DNA of 64,000 nucleotides. Source: Alphaproteobacteria bacterium (GTDB taxonomy: Bacteria; Pseudomonadota; Alphaproteobacteria; Rhodobacterales; Rhodobacteraceae). The notes below the pieces were generated by a model. The model saw only the letters and a program-made list of their open reading frames with translations, ran no database searches and was not told where the DNA came from. Below, piece after piece: positions 8,784 through 19,125 of this stretch; the stretch's first letter is position 1, and every line of letters starts with the position of its first letter. The translations under genes were made by a program, and so were the position numbers. The stretch lies in the NCBI GenBank assembly GCA_030148665.1, contig JASBSZ010000029.1, forward strand, positions 124,001-188,000, given 5' to 3'.

Positions 8784-11718
8784 ACCGTTTTTCCCGCCCG
8801 GCAGCGGCCGTGTGTTTGCCATCGCGCCCGGGGTCGATTACATCGCCGCCTTCGTCAAGGGGTTGCGCGCGCGCATGTATGGCCGTCCCCCCGAGGCGAT
8901 GGCCCGTGTCCGAATCTTCGTCAATGCCGATCAGACGCGCCGGCGGCTGCTGGATACCCTGGTTCGGGGACAGCCCGGTTTTCTGCCGCGCATCACGGTT
9001 TTCGACGATCTGGCACAGGCGCCCCTTGCCGGACACGCGATCCCCGCGCCGACCTCGGCCCTCAGACATCGGCTCGAGCTGGGGCGCGCGGTGTCCCTGC
9101 TGCTTGATCGGCAAGGCAGCCTGGCGCGCAAGGCTGCCACGTTCGAGTTGTCCGATTCCCTGGCCAGCCTCATGGACGAGATGCATGATCAAGGGCTGAG
9201 CCCGGACGTTCTGACCAACATCGACGTTTCCGACCATGCCGAGCATTGGGAGCGCAGCCTCCGGTTTCTGAACATCCTGCGGCCGTATTTTGCGGATTTG
9301 TCCGAACCTTCCTTGCGCGCCCGCCTGTCCCTGGTGGTCGATGCGCTGTTGCAGGACTGGCAGACCCGCCCGCCCGAGGATCCGGTTCTGATCGTGGGCT
9401 CGACGGGTTCGCGCGGCGCGATGGCGCGCCTGATGCGGGGGGTCGTTGCCCTGCCATCGGGTGGCGTGATCCTGCCAGGGTTCGATTTCGATCTGCCGGA
9501 AAGCGCTATCGCGCGTCTCGACGGCGAAGGTGGTGCGGACCACCCTCAGACAACGCTGTTTCAGACGCTTGCCGGGTTGGGCGCCTGTTGGGGTGACGTT
9601 CTGCCCTGGTCAGATGCCCCGCCTGCCGTTACCCCGCGAAACCGGCTGGTATCGCTGGCCTTGCGCCCGGCCCCGATCACCGACCAGTGGCTGACCGAGG
9701 GGCCATCTCTGGGCGATCTCGACAAGGCGACCGCGGGCCTGACCCTGATCGAGGCAGATCAACCTCGCACCGAGGCCCTGGCCGTGGCGTTGCGTTTGCG
9801 CAAGGCCGCCCAGGACGGGCAACGTGCAGTTCTGATTTCGCCCGACCGGCGGCTGACGCGGCAGGTGAGCGCGGCGCTGGCACGCTGGGACATCCTGCCC
9901 GATGACAGCGCCGGACATCCCCTGCCGCTGACACCGCCGGGGACATTCCTGCTCATGATCGCGATGCTCATGGGCGAGAGGGTAGAGAGCGAGGCTTTGC
10001 TGGCGTTGCTCAAACATCCGCTTGCCCATTCAGGCGGGGATGGGCGCAACCAGCATCTGCTGCGCAGTCGCGCGCTGGAATTGCAGCTGTTGCGTGGCGG
10101 TCCGCCATTTGTCGATTTCGATGCCATCGCTGACTGGGCCGCAGCGCGCAAGGATGATCCGGCCGCGGGCGAATGGGCCGCGTGGATCCGCAACACCCTG
10201 TCTCCCCTGGGAAAAATCGGCGCGCAACCTCTGGCGCAACAGCTGGCAACCTTGCGCAAGGCGGCCGAATCGATGGCTGCCGGGCCATCGGGGGGGGCAG
10301 GCGCCCTGTGGGACAAGGCTGCCGGCGAGCAGGCGGCACAGGTCATCGGCGAACTCGAATCCTGCGCCGATGCCGGGGGCGAGATGGCGCCGGACGCGTT
10401 CGTTTCCCTGCTGCGCCTCGAACTGGACGGCAAGGTGGTGCGTGAAACCGTCACCGCGCATCCTTTGGTCGCGATCTGGGGGCCGCGCGAGGCCCGTCTG
10501 ATCGACGCCGATCTGGTTATCCTGGCCGGCCTGAACGAAGGGGTCTGGCCCAGCATGCCGCCCCCCGATCCGTGGATGAGCCGCGCCATGCGCGCACAGG
10601 CCGGGCTGGTGCTGCCGGAACGTCGGATCGGCCTGTCAGCGCTGGATTTCCAGATGGCAGTCTGTGCCGGTGAGGTGGTGCTCAGCCGCGCCAGCCGGGA
10701 TGCCGAGGCACCGACGGTTGCGTCGCGCTGGCTGATCCGCCTTGCCAACCTTCTGTCCGGGCTCGAGGCAGGCAGGCCCTGTCTCGAACGCATGCGTGCG
10801 CGGGGCCAGTTGTGGATCGATCGGGCGCGCGTACTCGAATCGCCCCGGATCAGCCTTGCGCCGGCAAGGCGACCTGCCCCGAGGCCCCCGGTTGCGGCCC
10901 GACCACGGCGTCTGTCGGTCACCCGGATCAAGACGCTGATCCGCGACCCGTATGCGATCTATGCCCGCGATATCCTGCGGCTGCGCCCTCTCGATGCGCT
11001 GCGCGCGCGGCCTGACGCGCTGATGCGGGGTACGGCGCTGCACCTGGTCCTGCAGCGTTTTGTCGAGCGCACCCGCGAGGGCCTGCCCGATAATGCCGAG
11101 GACCTGCTGCTGAACCTGGCCGAAGAGGTGTTCGCAGCCGAGGTTCCCTGGCCCTCGACACGGCGGCTGTGGCTGGCCCGGCTCGAGGCGATCGCGAAAT
11201 GGCTGGTCGAAACCGAACATGCCCGCCGACGGGATGCCATGCCCCTTGCGCTGGAATGTCGCGGCAGGCTTGAGCTGACCGATCCGCCTTTCCTGCTGAC
11301 GGGCACGGCGGACCGCATTGATCGCCGGACGGAAGGCGGGCTTGTCATCTATGATTACAAGAGCGGCAAGGTGCCGACCCTGGCGCAGGTCGAAACCTTT
11401 GACAAGCAGCTTCCTCTCGAGGCGGCCATGGCCGAGGCCGGCGGCTTTGAACATGTTCCGGCCGAGCGCACGGTCGGGCTGCAATATGTCGGTCTGGGCA
11501 GCACCCCCCGGATCGTGGATATTCCCCTGGATGGCGATCTGGTCGGCGAAACCCTGACCGGGCTGCGCCGGCTGCTGGGGGCGTATGGGCGCAGGGAAAC
11601 CGGCTATGCCGCGCGCGCAAGGATGGAATTGCGTACCGACCAGTCGGATTACGATCATCTGTCGCGCAGGGGCGAATGGGACGATGGCGACCCCACCAAT
11701 CCCGAGGACGTGGAATGA
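8776..11718 (+). CDS. addB: Double-strand break repair nuclease subunit AddB (alphaproteobacterial type)
   Basis: A 980-residue subunit of the AddAB helicase-nuclease that resects DNA ends for RecA loading. The N-terminal region, where a Walker A would be in helicase-like proteins, reads APGVDYIAAFVKGL and has no GxGK[ST]. A helicase-like middle section contains VILAGLNEGVWP. The C-terminal PD-(D/E)XK nuclease includes GTADRIDRR and IYDYKSGK (about residues 870-895). No CxxCxxxxxC cluster follows, so the Fe-S staple of Bacillus AddB appears absent. ATG 8776 overlaps murU by 8 bases. The addA start overlaps its stop (ATGA). Confidence 0.92.
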   Translation: MPEPFFPPGSGRVFAIAPGVDYIAAFVKGLRARMYGRPPEAMARVRIFVNADQTRRRLLDTLVRGQPGFLPRITVFDDLAQAPLAGHAIPAPTSALRHRLELGRAVSLLLDRQGSLARKAATFELSDSLASLMDEMHDQGLSPDVLTNIDVSDHAEHWERSLRFLNILRPYFADLSEPSLRARLSLVVDALLQDWQTRPPEDPVLIVGSTGSRGAMARLMRGVVALPSGGVILPGFDFDLPESAIARLDGEGGADHPQTTLFQTLAGLGACWGDVLPWSDAPPAVTPRNRLVSLALRPAPITDQWLTEGPSLGDLDKATAGLTLIEADQPRTEALAVALRLRKAAQDGQRAVLISPDRRLTRQVSAALARWDILPDDSAGHPLPLTPPGTFLLMIAMLMGERVESEALLALLKHPLAHSGGDGRNQHLLRSRALELQLLRGGPPFVDFDAIADWAAARKDDPAAGEWAAWIRNTLSPLGKIGAQPLAQQLATLRKAAESMAAGPSGGAGALWDKAAGEQAAQVIGELESCADAGGEMAPDAFVSLLRLELDGKVVRETVTAHPLVAIWGPREARLIDADLVILAGLNEGVWPSMPPPDPWMSRAMRAQAGLVLPERRIGLSALDFQMAVCAGEVVLSRASRDAEAPTVASRWLIRLANLLSGLEAGRPCLERMRARGQLWIDRARVLESPRISLAPARRPAPRPPVAARPRRLSVTRIKTLIRDPYAIYARDILRLRPLDALRARPDALMRGTALHLVLQRFVERTREGLPDNAEDLLLNLAEEVFAAEVPWPSTRRLWLARLEAIAKWLVETEHARRRDAMPLALECRGRLELTDPPFLLTGTADRIDRRTEGGLVIYDYKSGKVPTLAQVETFDKQLPLEAAMAEAGGFEHVPAERTVGLQYVGLGSTPRIVDIPLDGDLVGETLTGLRRLLGAYGRRETGYAARARMELRTDQSDYDHLSRRGEWDDGDPTNPEDVE

Positions 11719-14700
11719 AGGGAAGTGACGAAAAGACGACCCGGCCGGACAACCCGTCCGCCGACCGGATATTGCCGGATGACGCGACGCTGGCCCAGAT
11801 CCGCGCCGCCGATCCCGGTGAATCGACCTGGGTTTCCGCGAATGCCGGGTCCGGCAAGACGCGGGTTCTGACCGACCGGGTGGCGCGGCTGTTGCTGCGC
11901 GAGGTGCCACCGCAGAAAATCCTGTGCCTCACCTATACCAAGGCCGCGGCCGCCCACATGCAGAACAAGCTGTTCGAGCGTCTGGGCGAATGGGCGATGC
12001 TGGACGATGGTGCGCTTGCCGACAATCTGGTTGCGCTGGGTGAGGCAGGCGAACGCATGACCCCGGAATTCTTGCGCAACGCGCGCACATTGTTTGCCCG
12101 GGCGCTGGAAACGCCTGGCGGCCTGAAGATCCAGACGATCCATTCCTTTTGTGCCTCTCTGTTGCGCCGCTTTCCGCTGGAGGCGGGGGTCACGCCGGGG
12201 TTTCGCGAAATGGACGAGCGTTCGGCCCGGCGTCTGCGCGAGCGCGTGCTTGAGGAAATCGCGGATGGCCCCTTGCGCCCCAGATGGGATGCGCTCGCCA
12301 GGCACCTGCTGGGCCGCGATGTCGATGCGCTGCTGGCCGAGCTGGTCGCCAAGCGGGATCATTTCTCGAACCCTGCGAGCCGGGCCGGGATATGGGCGCG
12401 CTTCGGTCTGCCCGATGGCTATGACGAAAACAGCTGGCTGGGCGAGGTCTGGGATGATGACGTTGCCGAGATTGTCGGCCAGTTGCGACAGGTGCTGAAA
12501 GGCGGCAAGCCGAGCGACCTTTCCGTTGCCCGCCAACTCGATGCAATCGACCTGTCCCGACCTGCCCATGACAGTGCGGTGACGCTGGAGGGCCTTTTCG
12601 TATACGGGCCAAAGACCAGCAAACCCGGCACGCCAAAGGTCGACCGTCTGCCCACCCGCGCCCTGCGCGATGCTCACCCCGTGCTGATGGCCCGGCTCCA
12701 CCCCCTCATGCAGCGTTTCGCCGATGCGCGCCCGCGGCGGCTCGGCCTGCTGGCGGCACGCAAGGCACTGGCCCTGCATGAATTTGCAGAGGTCTTTCTG
12801 GCCCGGTTCGAGCATCTCAAACAGGCCCAGGGCTGGCTGGATTTCGACGATCTCATCCTGAAGGCGCGCGATCTGTTGTCGCGCTCCAGCATGGCGCAGT
12901 GGGTTCTATATCGCCTCGATGGCGGGATCGACCATATCCTTGTGGACGAGGCACAGGATACCAGCCCCGAACAGTGGCAGGTGATTTCGCTTCTCGAACG
13001 AGAATTCACGACGGGCCGCAGCGCGCGCGAGGTTGTGCGCACGATCTTTGTCGTCGGCGATGAAAAGCAATCGATATATTCCTTTCAGGGGGCCGATCCC
13101 GCCGCCTTTGAACGCATGCGGAAATTGTTCGAGGAACGGCTGAACAATGTCCAGCGCGCGCTGAACCGGCGCGAGTTGCTGTTTTCGTTTCGCTCGTCGT
13201 CGGCAATTCTCAGGGTCGTCGATGCCGCCCTCAAGGGCGGGCAGGCAACCGGGGTGACGACGCGACAGGTGACGCACCGCGCCTTTCACCACGGGTTGCC
13301 CGGGCGGGTCGATCTGTGGCCCTTTGTCGAAAAGCCGGAAGAATCCGCCCCCCAGCCGTGGGATGAACCACTGGACATGCCGGCCTCGGATGATCCGTCC
13401 CTGATGCTTGCCGCGCGGATTGCCGATGCCATCAAGGGAATGCTGGATTCCGGAACCGTGCTGCCCACGACCGATGGCCCGCGGCGACTGGGGCCCGGTG
13501 ATTTCCTGATCCTCGTACAGCGGCGCTCGGACCTTTTTCACGAGATCATCAAGGCGCTCAAGGATCGTGGCCTGCCGGTTGCCGGGGCAGATCGGCTCAA
13601 GATCGGGGCGGTGCTGGCGGTCAAGGACCTGATCGCCCTGTTGTCGTTTCTGGTGACACCCGAAGATGATCTTTCACTTGCCTGCGCGCTGCGCTCGCCC
13701 CTGTTCCGGTTGGGCGAGGCCGATCTCTTTCGCCTTGCCCATGGTCGCAGGGGCACCCTCTGGCAACGCTTGCGCGAGCACAAGGACGCGTTCCCCGAGG
13801 CATATGCCATGCTGGACGACCTGCTCGGGCGGGTCGATTTCCTGCGCCCGTTCGAGATGATCGAGCGGATTCTCACCCATCACGGCGGGCGCGAATATCT
13901 GGTCGCACGTCTGGGCGCCGAGGCAAGTGACGGGATCGACGCGTTGCTCGATCAGGCAATGCAGTACGAACGGACCGAGCCTCCCGGCATGACCGGGTTC
14001 CTGGGATGGGTCTCGACCGATGACAGCGATCTCAAGCGGCAGCTCGATACCCGCTCGGACGAGATAAGGGTGATGACGGTACATGGCGCCAAGGGGCTGG
14101 AATCGCCAGTGGTAATCCTGCCCGATACGGCCCAGCGCAAGGACGGCGATCGTTCCGGCATTGCCATTCTCGACGACGGATTTGCAGCATGGAAACTGCC
14201 CGAGGCCGAGGCCCCACCCGAAATGGTGACCGCGCTGAGGCAGGCCCGCGCGTTTCGGCAACAGGAAAGGATGCGCCTGTTCTATGTCGCGCTGACCCGT
14301 GCCGAGAACTGGCTGATCATTTGCGGAGCAGGCAATCGTGGCAAGAACGCGGATAGCTGGTACGATCTGGCGGACGAGGCGGTTCGCGCCGCAGGTGCCC
14401 ACAAGACGGTGTTTCAGGGCATGGAAATCCTGCGCCACGAGCATGCGCCCGCCGCGCCTGGGTCCGCCGGGGCCGACCCGTGGACACAGGATGCGACCGC
14501 CGGGGCGGGCGAAGGCATGGCGGCCGCGGGGCAGGGTGAACCGGATGATGCCCCCTGGATGCGCACGCCCGCCCCGGTCGCACAAAGGGGGCCGAAGATC
14601 CTGGTTCCCTCGGATCTGGGTGGCGACAAGGTGGTGGCCGGGGCGACCGAGGGGCTGGATGAAGGCGCTGCACTCAGGCGGGGGCGACAGATTCACCTGT

Positions 14701-15176
14701 TGCTGGAACATCTGCCGGATTGCCCCCCCGGTGAAAGACGCGCGCGTGCGACGGTCTTGCTGGCTCATGGCCCCGATGCAGCCACACCGGACGAGATCGA
14801 CACCCTTCTGGCCGAGGTCACGGCCGTTCTCGACCGGCCCGAACACCAATTCCTTTTCGCGCCGGGCACGATGGCCGAGGTGCCTCTTGCGGCGCGGCTG
14901 GGCGATGCGCCCCTTCTGGGGGTGATCGACAGGCTGGTCGTGCAGCCGCAGCGCGTTCTGGCCGTTGATTACAAGACCAACGCGGTGCTGCCCGAAACCG
15001 CCGAATCCGTCCCCGAGGGCATCTTGCGCCAGATGGGGGCCTATGCGGCGGCGCTCGGGCAGATCTATCCCGACCGCGAAATCGAAACCGCCATACTGTG
15101 GACGGGTTCGGCCCGGTTGATGATGCTTCCGCGGCAAGTTGTGGCAGGGGCTCTTGGCCGCGCCGGGGCACCTTGA
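11715..15176 (+). CDS. addA: Double-strand break repair helicase-nuclease AddA (alphaproteobacterial type)
   Basis: A 1153-residue UvrD/Rep-family helicase with a C-terminal nuclease. Visible helicase motifs are Walker A SANAGSGKT (about residues 42-50), LTYTKAAAAHM, motif II VDEAQDTSPEQW, VGDEKQSIYSFQGA, VMTVHGAKGLE and the motif VI region FYVALTRAE. The C-terminal RecB-like nuclease has LGVIDRLV and VDYKTN. Because AddB lacks a Walker A, AddA is likely the only motor of the complex. The start overlaps the addB stop by ATGA. The 3' end contains a good candidate -35 for trxA. Confidence 0.94.
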   Translation: MKGSDEKTTRPDNPSADRILPDDATLAQIRAADPGESTWVSANAGSGKTRVLTDRVARLLLREVPPQKILCLTYTKAAAAHMQNKLFERLGEWAMLDDGALADNLVALGEAGERMTPEFLRNARTLFARALETPGGLKIQTIHSFCASLLRRFPLEAGVTPGFREMDERSARRLRERVLEEIADGPLRPRWDALARHLLGRDVDALLAELVAKRDHFSNPASRAGIWARFGLPDGYDENSWLGEVWDDDVAEIVGQLRQVLKGGKPSDLSVARQLDAIDLSRPAHDSAVTLEGLFVYGPKTSKPGTPKVDRLPTRALRDAHPVLMARLHPLMQRFADARPRRLGLLAARKALALHEFAEVFLARFEHLKQAQGWLDFDDLILKARDLLSRSSMAQWVLYRLDGGIDHILVDEAQDTSPEQWQVISLLEREFTTGRSAREVVRTIFVVGDEKQSIYSFQGADPAAFERMRKLFEERLNNVQRALNRRELLFSFRSSSAILRVVDAALKGGQATGVTTRQVTHRAFHHGLPGRVDLWPFVEKPEESAPQPWDEPLDMPASDDPSLMLAARIADAIKGMLDSGTVLPTTDGPRRLGPGDFLILVQRRSDLFHEIIKALKDRGLPVAGADRLKIGAVLAVKDLIALLSFLVTPEDDLSLACALRSPLFRLGEADLFRLAHGRRGTLWQRLREHKDAFPEAYAMLDDLLGRVDFLRPFEMIERILTHHGGREYLVARLGAEASDGIDALLDQAMQYERTEPPGMTGFLGWVSTDDSDLKRQLDTRSDEIRVMTVHGAKGLESPVVILPDTAQRKDGDRSGIAILDDGFAAWKLPEAEAPPEMVTALRQARAFRQQERMRLFYVALTRAENWLIICGAGNRGKNADSWYDLADEAVRAAGAHKTVFQGMEILRHEHAPAAPGSAGADPWTQDATAGAGEGMAAAGQGEPDDAPWMRTPAPVAQRGPKILVPSDLGGDKVVAGATEGLDEGAALRRGRQIHLLLEHLPDCPPGERRARATVLLAHGPDAATPDEIDTLLAEVTAVLDRPEHQFLFAPGTMAEVPLAARLGDAPLLGVIDRLVVQPQRVLAVDYKTNAVLPETAESVPEGILRQMGAYAAALGQIYPDREIETAILWTGSARLMMLPRQVVAGALGRAGAP

Positions 15177-15201
15177 CGCCCGGCGGGGCCATACATAGGT
15201 T
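15173..15201 (+). promoter_or_regulatory. Candidate sigma-70 type promoter for trxA
   Basis: TTGACG at 15173-15178 and TAGGTT at 15196-15201 are separated by exactly 17 bases, placing a start near 15208 and a leader of about 30 bases before the trxA ATG. The -35 overlaps the addA stop codon. The -10 is imperfect, so this is a prediction from pattern only. Confidence 0.45.
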
Positions 15202-15239
15202 GGCCGGCAGTGAAACACTTACGGGCAGGAGACCGGCCA

Positions 15240-15560
15240 ATGGCAACCGTGAAAGTTACCGATGCGACATTTGAAGAAGAGGTCAGAAAATCGGATATTC
15301 CCGTGATCGTGGATTTCTGGGCGGAATGGTGCGGCCCCTGCCGCATGATCGGTCCGGCTCTGGAAGAGCTGTCGGACGAATATGCCGGCAAGATCAAGTT
15401 CGCCAAGCTGAACGTCGATGAAAACCCCAACGCACCGATGACGCTGGGCGTGCGTGGCATCCCGGCGCTGTTCATCTTCAAGGACGGGCAGGTGGTATCC
15501 AACAAGACGGGTGCGGCACCGAAATCGGTGTTGCAGCAGTGGATCGACAGCGCACTGTAG
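15240..15560 (+). CDS. trxA: Thioredoxin
   Basis: A 106-residue thioredoxin with the WCGPC active site (C31 and C34) in [13 protein letters not shown], the cis-Pro loop [11 protein letters not shown], and the usual fold length. It is the cytosolic dithiol reductant for ribonucleotide reductase, PAPS/methionine sulfoxide reductases and others. The ATG at 15240 follows a CAGGAGA ribosome-binding site; an in-frame ATG ten codons earlier would add a non-conserved extension. It lies 63 bases after addA with its own candidate promoter and is followed by an intrinsic terminator. Confidence 0.96.
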   Translation: MATVKVTDATFEEEVRKSDIPVIVDFWAEWCGPCRMIGPALEELSDEYAGKIKFAKLNVDENPNAPMTLGVRGIPALFIFKDGQVVSNKTGAAPKSVLQQWIDSAL

Positions 15561-15584
15561 GGCGAGGCGCGATCTTTTCGCATC

Positions 15585-15615
15585 AAGGGGGTGACCGACA
15601 GGGCATCCCCTTTTT
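15585..15615 (+). terminator. Intrinsic terminator after trxA
   Basis: AAGGGGGTG (15585-15593) pairs with CATCCCCTT (15604-15612), with one G-U pair and a loop of about 10 bases. It continues into a run of five T. It separates trxA from the convergent folC-accD genes. Confidence 0.75.
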
Positions 15616-15638
15616 GCATAGGGCTGCAGGCGGTCGGC

Positions 15639-16913
15639 TCAGCCGTTCTCGCGCAGCACGTTTCCGGCCAGATACAGTGACCCGCAGATCAGGATGCGTG
15701 CGGCGGGGTCGCGGGCGGAAATTTCCCTTACCGCGGAAATCACGGTCTCGGCCGGGTTGGCCTGCATGCCTGCCGCCTGCGCGGCAGCAACCGTTTCCTG
15801 CGCGGGCAGGGTGGCATCTTCGCCGGGGATGCTGACCCCGTGAAAGGTGGCAACCAGCGGAGCAAGGGGCGCAAGGTAGCCGGCGATATCCTTGGTCCTG
15901 AGCATCCCGCAGATCATGTAGAGGGGGCGTTCGGGCAGCCTGCCTATGGCCTCGGCCAGGGCTGCACCGGCAGCGGCGTTGTGTCCCCCATCCAGCCATA
16001 ATTCGCCTTGCGGCGCGGCCTCGACCAGGGGGCCGCGCTTCAGGCGCTGCAGGCGGGCCGGCCAGCGGGCATGGGTGATGCCTGCCTCGATTGCCTCGGC
16101 TGCAATGCCCATATGCCTGAGTGCGGCAATAGCCGCCCCGGCATTATTGACCTGATGCGCGCCGATCAGGTTTGGCAGCGGCAGATCCAGCAGGCCGGTT
16201 TCGTCCTGATAGACCATGCGCGCGCGTTCCTCCCAAACATGCCAGTGTTGGGCATGGGCCAGCAGAGGGGCGCCCAGGCGTCGGGCGCGGGTCTCGATCA
16301 CCTCCATCGCGTCATCCTGCTGCGGACCCACGACGCAGGTGACGCCACGCTTGAGGATGCCTGCCTTTTCGGTGGCAATCTCGTGCAGGGTCTCGCCCAG
16401 ATATTGCTGGTGGTCGATCGATACCGGAGAGATGACGCAAAGAGCGGGCCGGTCGATCACGTTGGTTGCATCCAGCCGCCCGCCGAGGCCGACCTCGAGC
16501 AGGCAGATATCCGCCGGAACCCGCGAAAAGGCCAGCAGCGCCGCGGCGGTGGTGATCTCGAAATAGGTGATCGGATGCGCAGCGTTGGCGGCTTCGCATT
16601 CCGCAAGCGTGGCGGCCAGTTCCGTCTCGGATATCGGGTTGCCGGCAAGATAGATGCGCTCGTGAAACCGGGCGAGATGCGGAGAGGTATATGCATGTAC
16701 CGTCTTGCCCGCTGCCTCGAACGCAGCCCGTATCATCGCCAGGGTCGAGCCCTTGCCGTTCGTGCCGGCAAGATGGATCACCGGCGGCAGGGCGCGTTCC
16801 GGATGTCCTAGCCGCGCCAGGAGGCGTTCGATTCTGCCCAGTGTCAGGTCGATGACCTTGGGATGAAGGGACATCAGCCGTTCGAGGATGACGTCGCTGT
16901 GGGGCGCGCTCAC
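15639..16913 (-). CDS. folC: Bifunctional folylpolyglutamate/dihydrofolate synthase
   Basis: A 424-residue Mur-ligase-fold enzyme that adds glutamate to dihydropteroate and folates. The P-loop [11 protein letters not shown] (about residues 47-57), the [12 protein letters not shown] segment, the central ATPase region [12 protein letters not shown] and [13 protein letters not shown], and the C-terminal [13 protein letters not shown] loop are all present. It starts at GTG 16913, which overlaps the accD stop (GTGA), so the two are translationally coupled. The accD-folC pairing is common in proteobacteria. Length is normal. Confidence 0.94.
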   Translation of the reverse strand: MSAPHSDVILERLMSLHPKVIDLTLGRIERLLARLGHPERALPPVIHLAGTNGKGSTLAMIRAAFEAAGKTVHAYTSPHLARFHERIYLAGNPISETELAATLAECEAANAAHPITYFEITTAAALLAFSRVPADICLLEVGLGGRLDATNVIDRPALCVISPVSIDHQQYLGETLHEIATEKAGILKRGVTCVVGPQQDDAMEVIETRARRLGAPLLAHAQHWHVWEERARMVYQDETGLLDLPLPNLIGAHQVNNAGAAIAALRHMGIAAEAIEAGITHARWPARLQRLKRGPLVEAAPQGELWLDGGHNAAAGAALAEAIGRLPERPLYMICGMLRTKDIAGYLAPLAPLVATFHGVSIPGEDATLPAQETVAAAQAAGMQANPAETVISAVREISARDPAARILICGSLYLAGNVLRENG

Positions 16914-17869
16914 CCCTTGCTTTCCCTTGCCTCGGACGCCTGGTTTGCCGCTGACGCGTCGTCGGGCGCCGCCTGGGCGGGCGTTTCGGGCGGTTTGGGC
17001 AGGTCTCCCCTGATCGGCGGGTCCTGGCGCATCAGGATGCGGCAGATGGTGATCAGTTCATCGCGGATGTCCTTGCGGTGGACGACGCGGTCGATCATGC
17101 CGTGGTCCAGCAGGTATTCGGCCCTCTGAAAGCCCTCGGGCAGTTTCTCGCGGATCGTCTGCTCGATCACGCGCGCGCCGGCAAAGCCGATCAGGGCGTT
17201 GGGTTCGGCAATGTGAACATCGCCCAGCATGGCGTACGAGGCTGTCACCCCGCCGGTTGTGGGATGTGTCAGCACGACGATATAGGGCAGGCCCGCCTCT
17301 TTCACCATGTCGACGGCAACCGTCGTGCGCGGCATCTGCATCAGGGAAAGGATGCCCTCCTGCATGCGGGCTCCGCCCGCGGCCGTGAAGATGACAAAGG
17401 GGCATTTGCGTTCGACCGCGCGTTTCGCGCCCGCAATGATGGCGTTGCCCACATACATGCCCATCGAGCCACCCATGAACTTGAAGTTCTGCCCGGCTGC
17501 AACGATCGGCGTGCGACCGATCTCGCCCTCGACGACCAGCATGGCCTCGTGCTCGCCAGTCTTCTTTTGTGCGGCCTTCATCCGGTCGGGATATTTTTTC
17601 TGATCGCGGAAACTCAGAGGGTCGGCAATGGGCTTTTCGACCTCGATTTCGCTGAAGAGTCCGCCATCGAACAGCTTGGCAAAACGTGCGCGCGGGGTGA
17701 TGTGCATGTGGTGGTCGCAGCTGGGGCAGACGTTCTGTGCGTTGTCCAGTTCGCGATGGAACAGCATCGTGCCGCAGGCATCGCATTTGAACCACAGGTT
17801 ATCCGGCGTCTCGCGGCGCGAGAAGATCGAGTTGATCTTGGGCCGGACATAGTTGGCGATCCAGTTCAT
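16910..17869 (-). CDS. accD: Acetyl-CoA carboxylase carboxyltransferase subunit beta
   Basis: A 319-residue subunit of the carboxyltransferase that makes malonyl-CoA for fatty acid synthesis. A four-Cys zinc ribbon is visible at C29, C32, C48 and C51. The crotonase-like core follows, with [12 protein letters not shown] and the acyl-CoA contact region [16 protein letters not shown]. The C-terminal about 35 residues are Pro/Ala-rich and variable, as in other alphaproteobacteria. It is upstream of folC and overlaps it. Its start is 63 bases from the next minus-strand gene, so it may have its own promoter in 17870-17932. Confidence 0.95.
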   Translation of the reverse strand: MNWIANYVRPKINSIFSRRETPDNLWFKCDACGTMLFHRELDNAQNVCPSCDHHMHITPRARFAKLFDGGLFSEIEVEKPIADPLSFRDQKKYPDRMKAAQKKTGEHEAMLVVEGEIGRTPIVAAGQNFKFMGGSMGMYVGNAIIAGAKRAVERKCPFVIFTAAGGARMQEGILSLMQMPRTTVAVDMVKEAGLPYIVVLTHPTTGGVTASYAMLGDVHIAEPNALIGFAGARVIEQTIREKLPEGFQRAEYLLDHGMIDRVVHRKDIRDELITICRILMRQDPPIRGDLPKPPETPAQAAPDDASAANQASEARESKG

Positions 17870-17932
17870 GCGGGGGTCTGCTCCTGCTGCGGTGTATGGT
17901 CGCTAAATAGGCCGGAGGGCGAAGAATTGCAA

Positions 17933-18844
17933 TCATCGAGGCGCGTTTTGACGCCTTGTGCGCAGCAGCCTGTGCAGCACCAGACCGATCAGCGCAAAGA
18001 TGGCGATGTCGGCCAGCAGCAGCCATCGCATCAGCCCCGGATCCGACGCCGGCAGCGGTGTGATGTAGAGGCTGAATCCCGACATGTTGCGCTCGGGTGC
18101 GATCACCAGAATGGCCCAGAAATTGCTGACGAAATGCAGGCCCATCGCGGCCCCCAGATTGCCGGTCGTGCGCGTGATCCCCGTCAGGACAAGCGCCACG
18201 ATGGTTGCTCCGGCAACCAGCAGCCAGGTGTTTGCACCCATTTCCTGAGGCCGGTAATGGGCCAGCCCGAACAGCAGGGCAGGCCCCAGCATCCAGATCA
18301 GCGGAGATGAAAACCGGGCCGCAAGCTGCTGCACCAGATAGGCGCGGAACAGGATTTCTTCGGCAGATGTCTGGATCAGGACCAGCACGACACCCAGCGG
18401 AAGCCACCGCAGCCAGATGTCGGGCGCAAGGTTTGCAACCGGCGTGAACAGGGCCAGATATGTCAGGTCGTAAAGAAAAAACAGGATCATGCCCAGCGCC
18501 AGGGTGATCGCCAGATCGCGCAGGAATGCCCCGAGGTCCGGGCCGAAAAGGGTCGATATCCGGCGACGGTGGACAAGACGCGTGACCAGAAACACGCCCA
18601 GCGTCATGCCCGCAAAGCTGAGGAATGTGGGGATCATGTCCGTCGGTGTGCGACCCGATTGCATCGCTCTGCCCAGCCAGACCAGCCCGGCACGGCCGTC
18701 TGCAACATAGGCGGTCGTGAACATCACGAAGAAAAAGCCGACATAGACGGTGCCCGCCAGCATGATCCCGCAGACAAGACGCCAGATTTCGGCGCTGGCG
18801 CGTGCAGGCGCGACATAGCGGGCAAATGTATTGTTGTCGGCCAT
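17933..18844 (-). CDS. CPBP-family intramembrane glutamic/metalloprotease
   Basis: A 303-residue polytopic membrane protein with about eight hydrophobic segments. The four CPBP/Abi motifs are present: EExxxR at E162-E163-R167 (SAEEILFRAYL), FxxxH ending at H196 (FGLAHY), and HxxxN at H237/N241. These residues form the active site of the Rce1-like family. Bacterial members act in various membrane-protein or peptide processing roles. No bacteriocin genes are nearby, so an immunity role is not supported. ATG 18844 (MADNNTF) is preferred to an upstream extension rich in Arg and Ser. It is divergent from the lipoprotein at 19126. Confidence 0.82.
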   Translation of the reverse strand: MADNNTFARYVAPARASAEIWRLVCGIMLAGTVYVGFFFVMFTTAYVADGRAGLVWLGRAMQSGRTPTDMIPTFLSFAGMTLGVFLVTRLVHRRRISTLFGPDLGAFLRDLAITLALGMILFFLYDLTYLALFTPVANLAPDIWLRWLPLGVVLVLIQTSAEEILFRAYLVQQLAARFSSPLIWMLGPALLFGLAHYRPQEMGANTWLLVAGATIVALVLTGITRTTGNLGAAMGLHFVSNFWAILVIAPERNMSGFSLYITPLPASDPGLMRWLLLADIAIFALIGLVLHRLLRTRRQNAPR

Positions 18845-19125
18845 GGTCCGGTTTTCCGTCGTTTTCCCACAGGCTAGGCCGCAGGCGCGACGCTGTGAAG
18901 GGGGAAGGCGCCTCTTGCCGTCGGTGGCCCGAGGGTCGGTCGCTGGCTGCACCCGCGCGCACGAGGCAGATTCCCGCCTGTTTTGATCCGATGCCTTGTG
19001 CAAGACGAAGCGCTCTTCTATTTGAAGGAAGAGCAGGTTGTTGAGGGGGAAATCCATGAGCGGGCAAAACCGCGCCTTCGGGCGGCGCTGCTGCCCCGGG
19101 CGGTCGAGGGCCGGGAAGGAAGTGC

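Noticed and set aside
10636-11910. Long minus-strand open frame antisense to addB/addA
   Set aside because: A consequence of high GC and codon bias in a real gene on the other strand. It overlaps strongly conserved addB nuclease motifs.
17933-18844. CPBP protein as a bacteriocin immunity factor
   Set aside because: No bacteriocin precursor, modification or export gene is near it.
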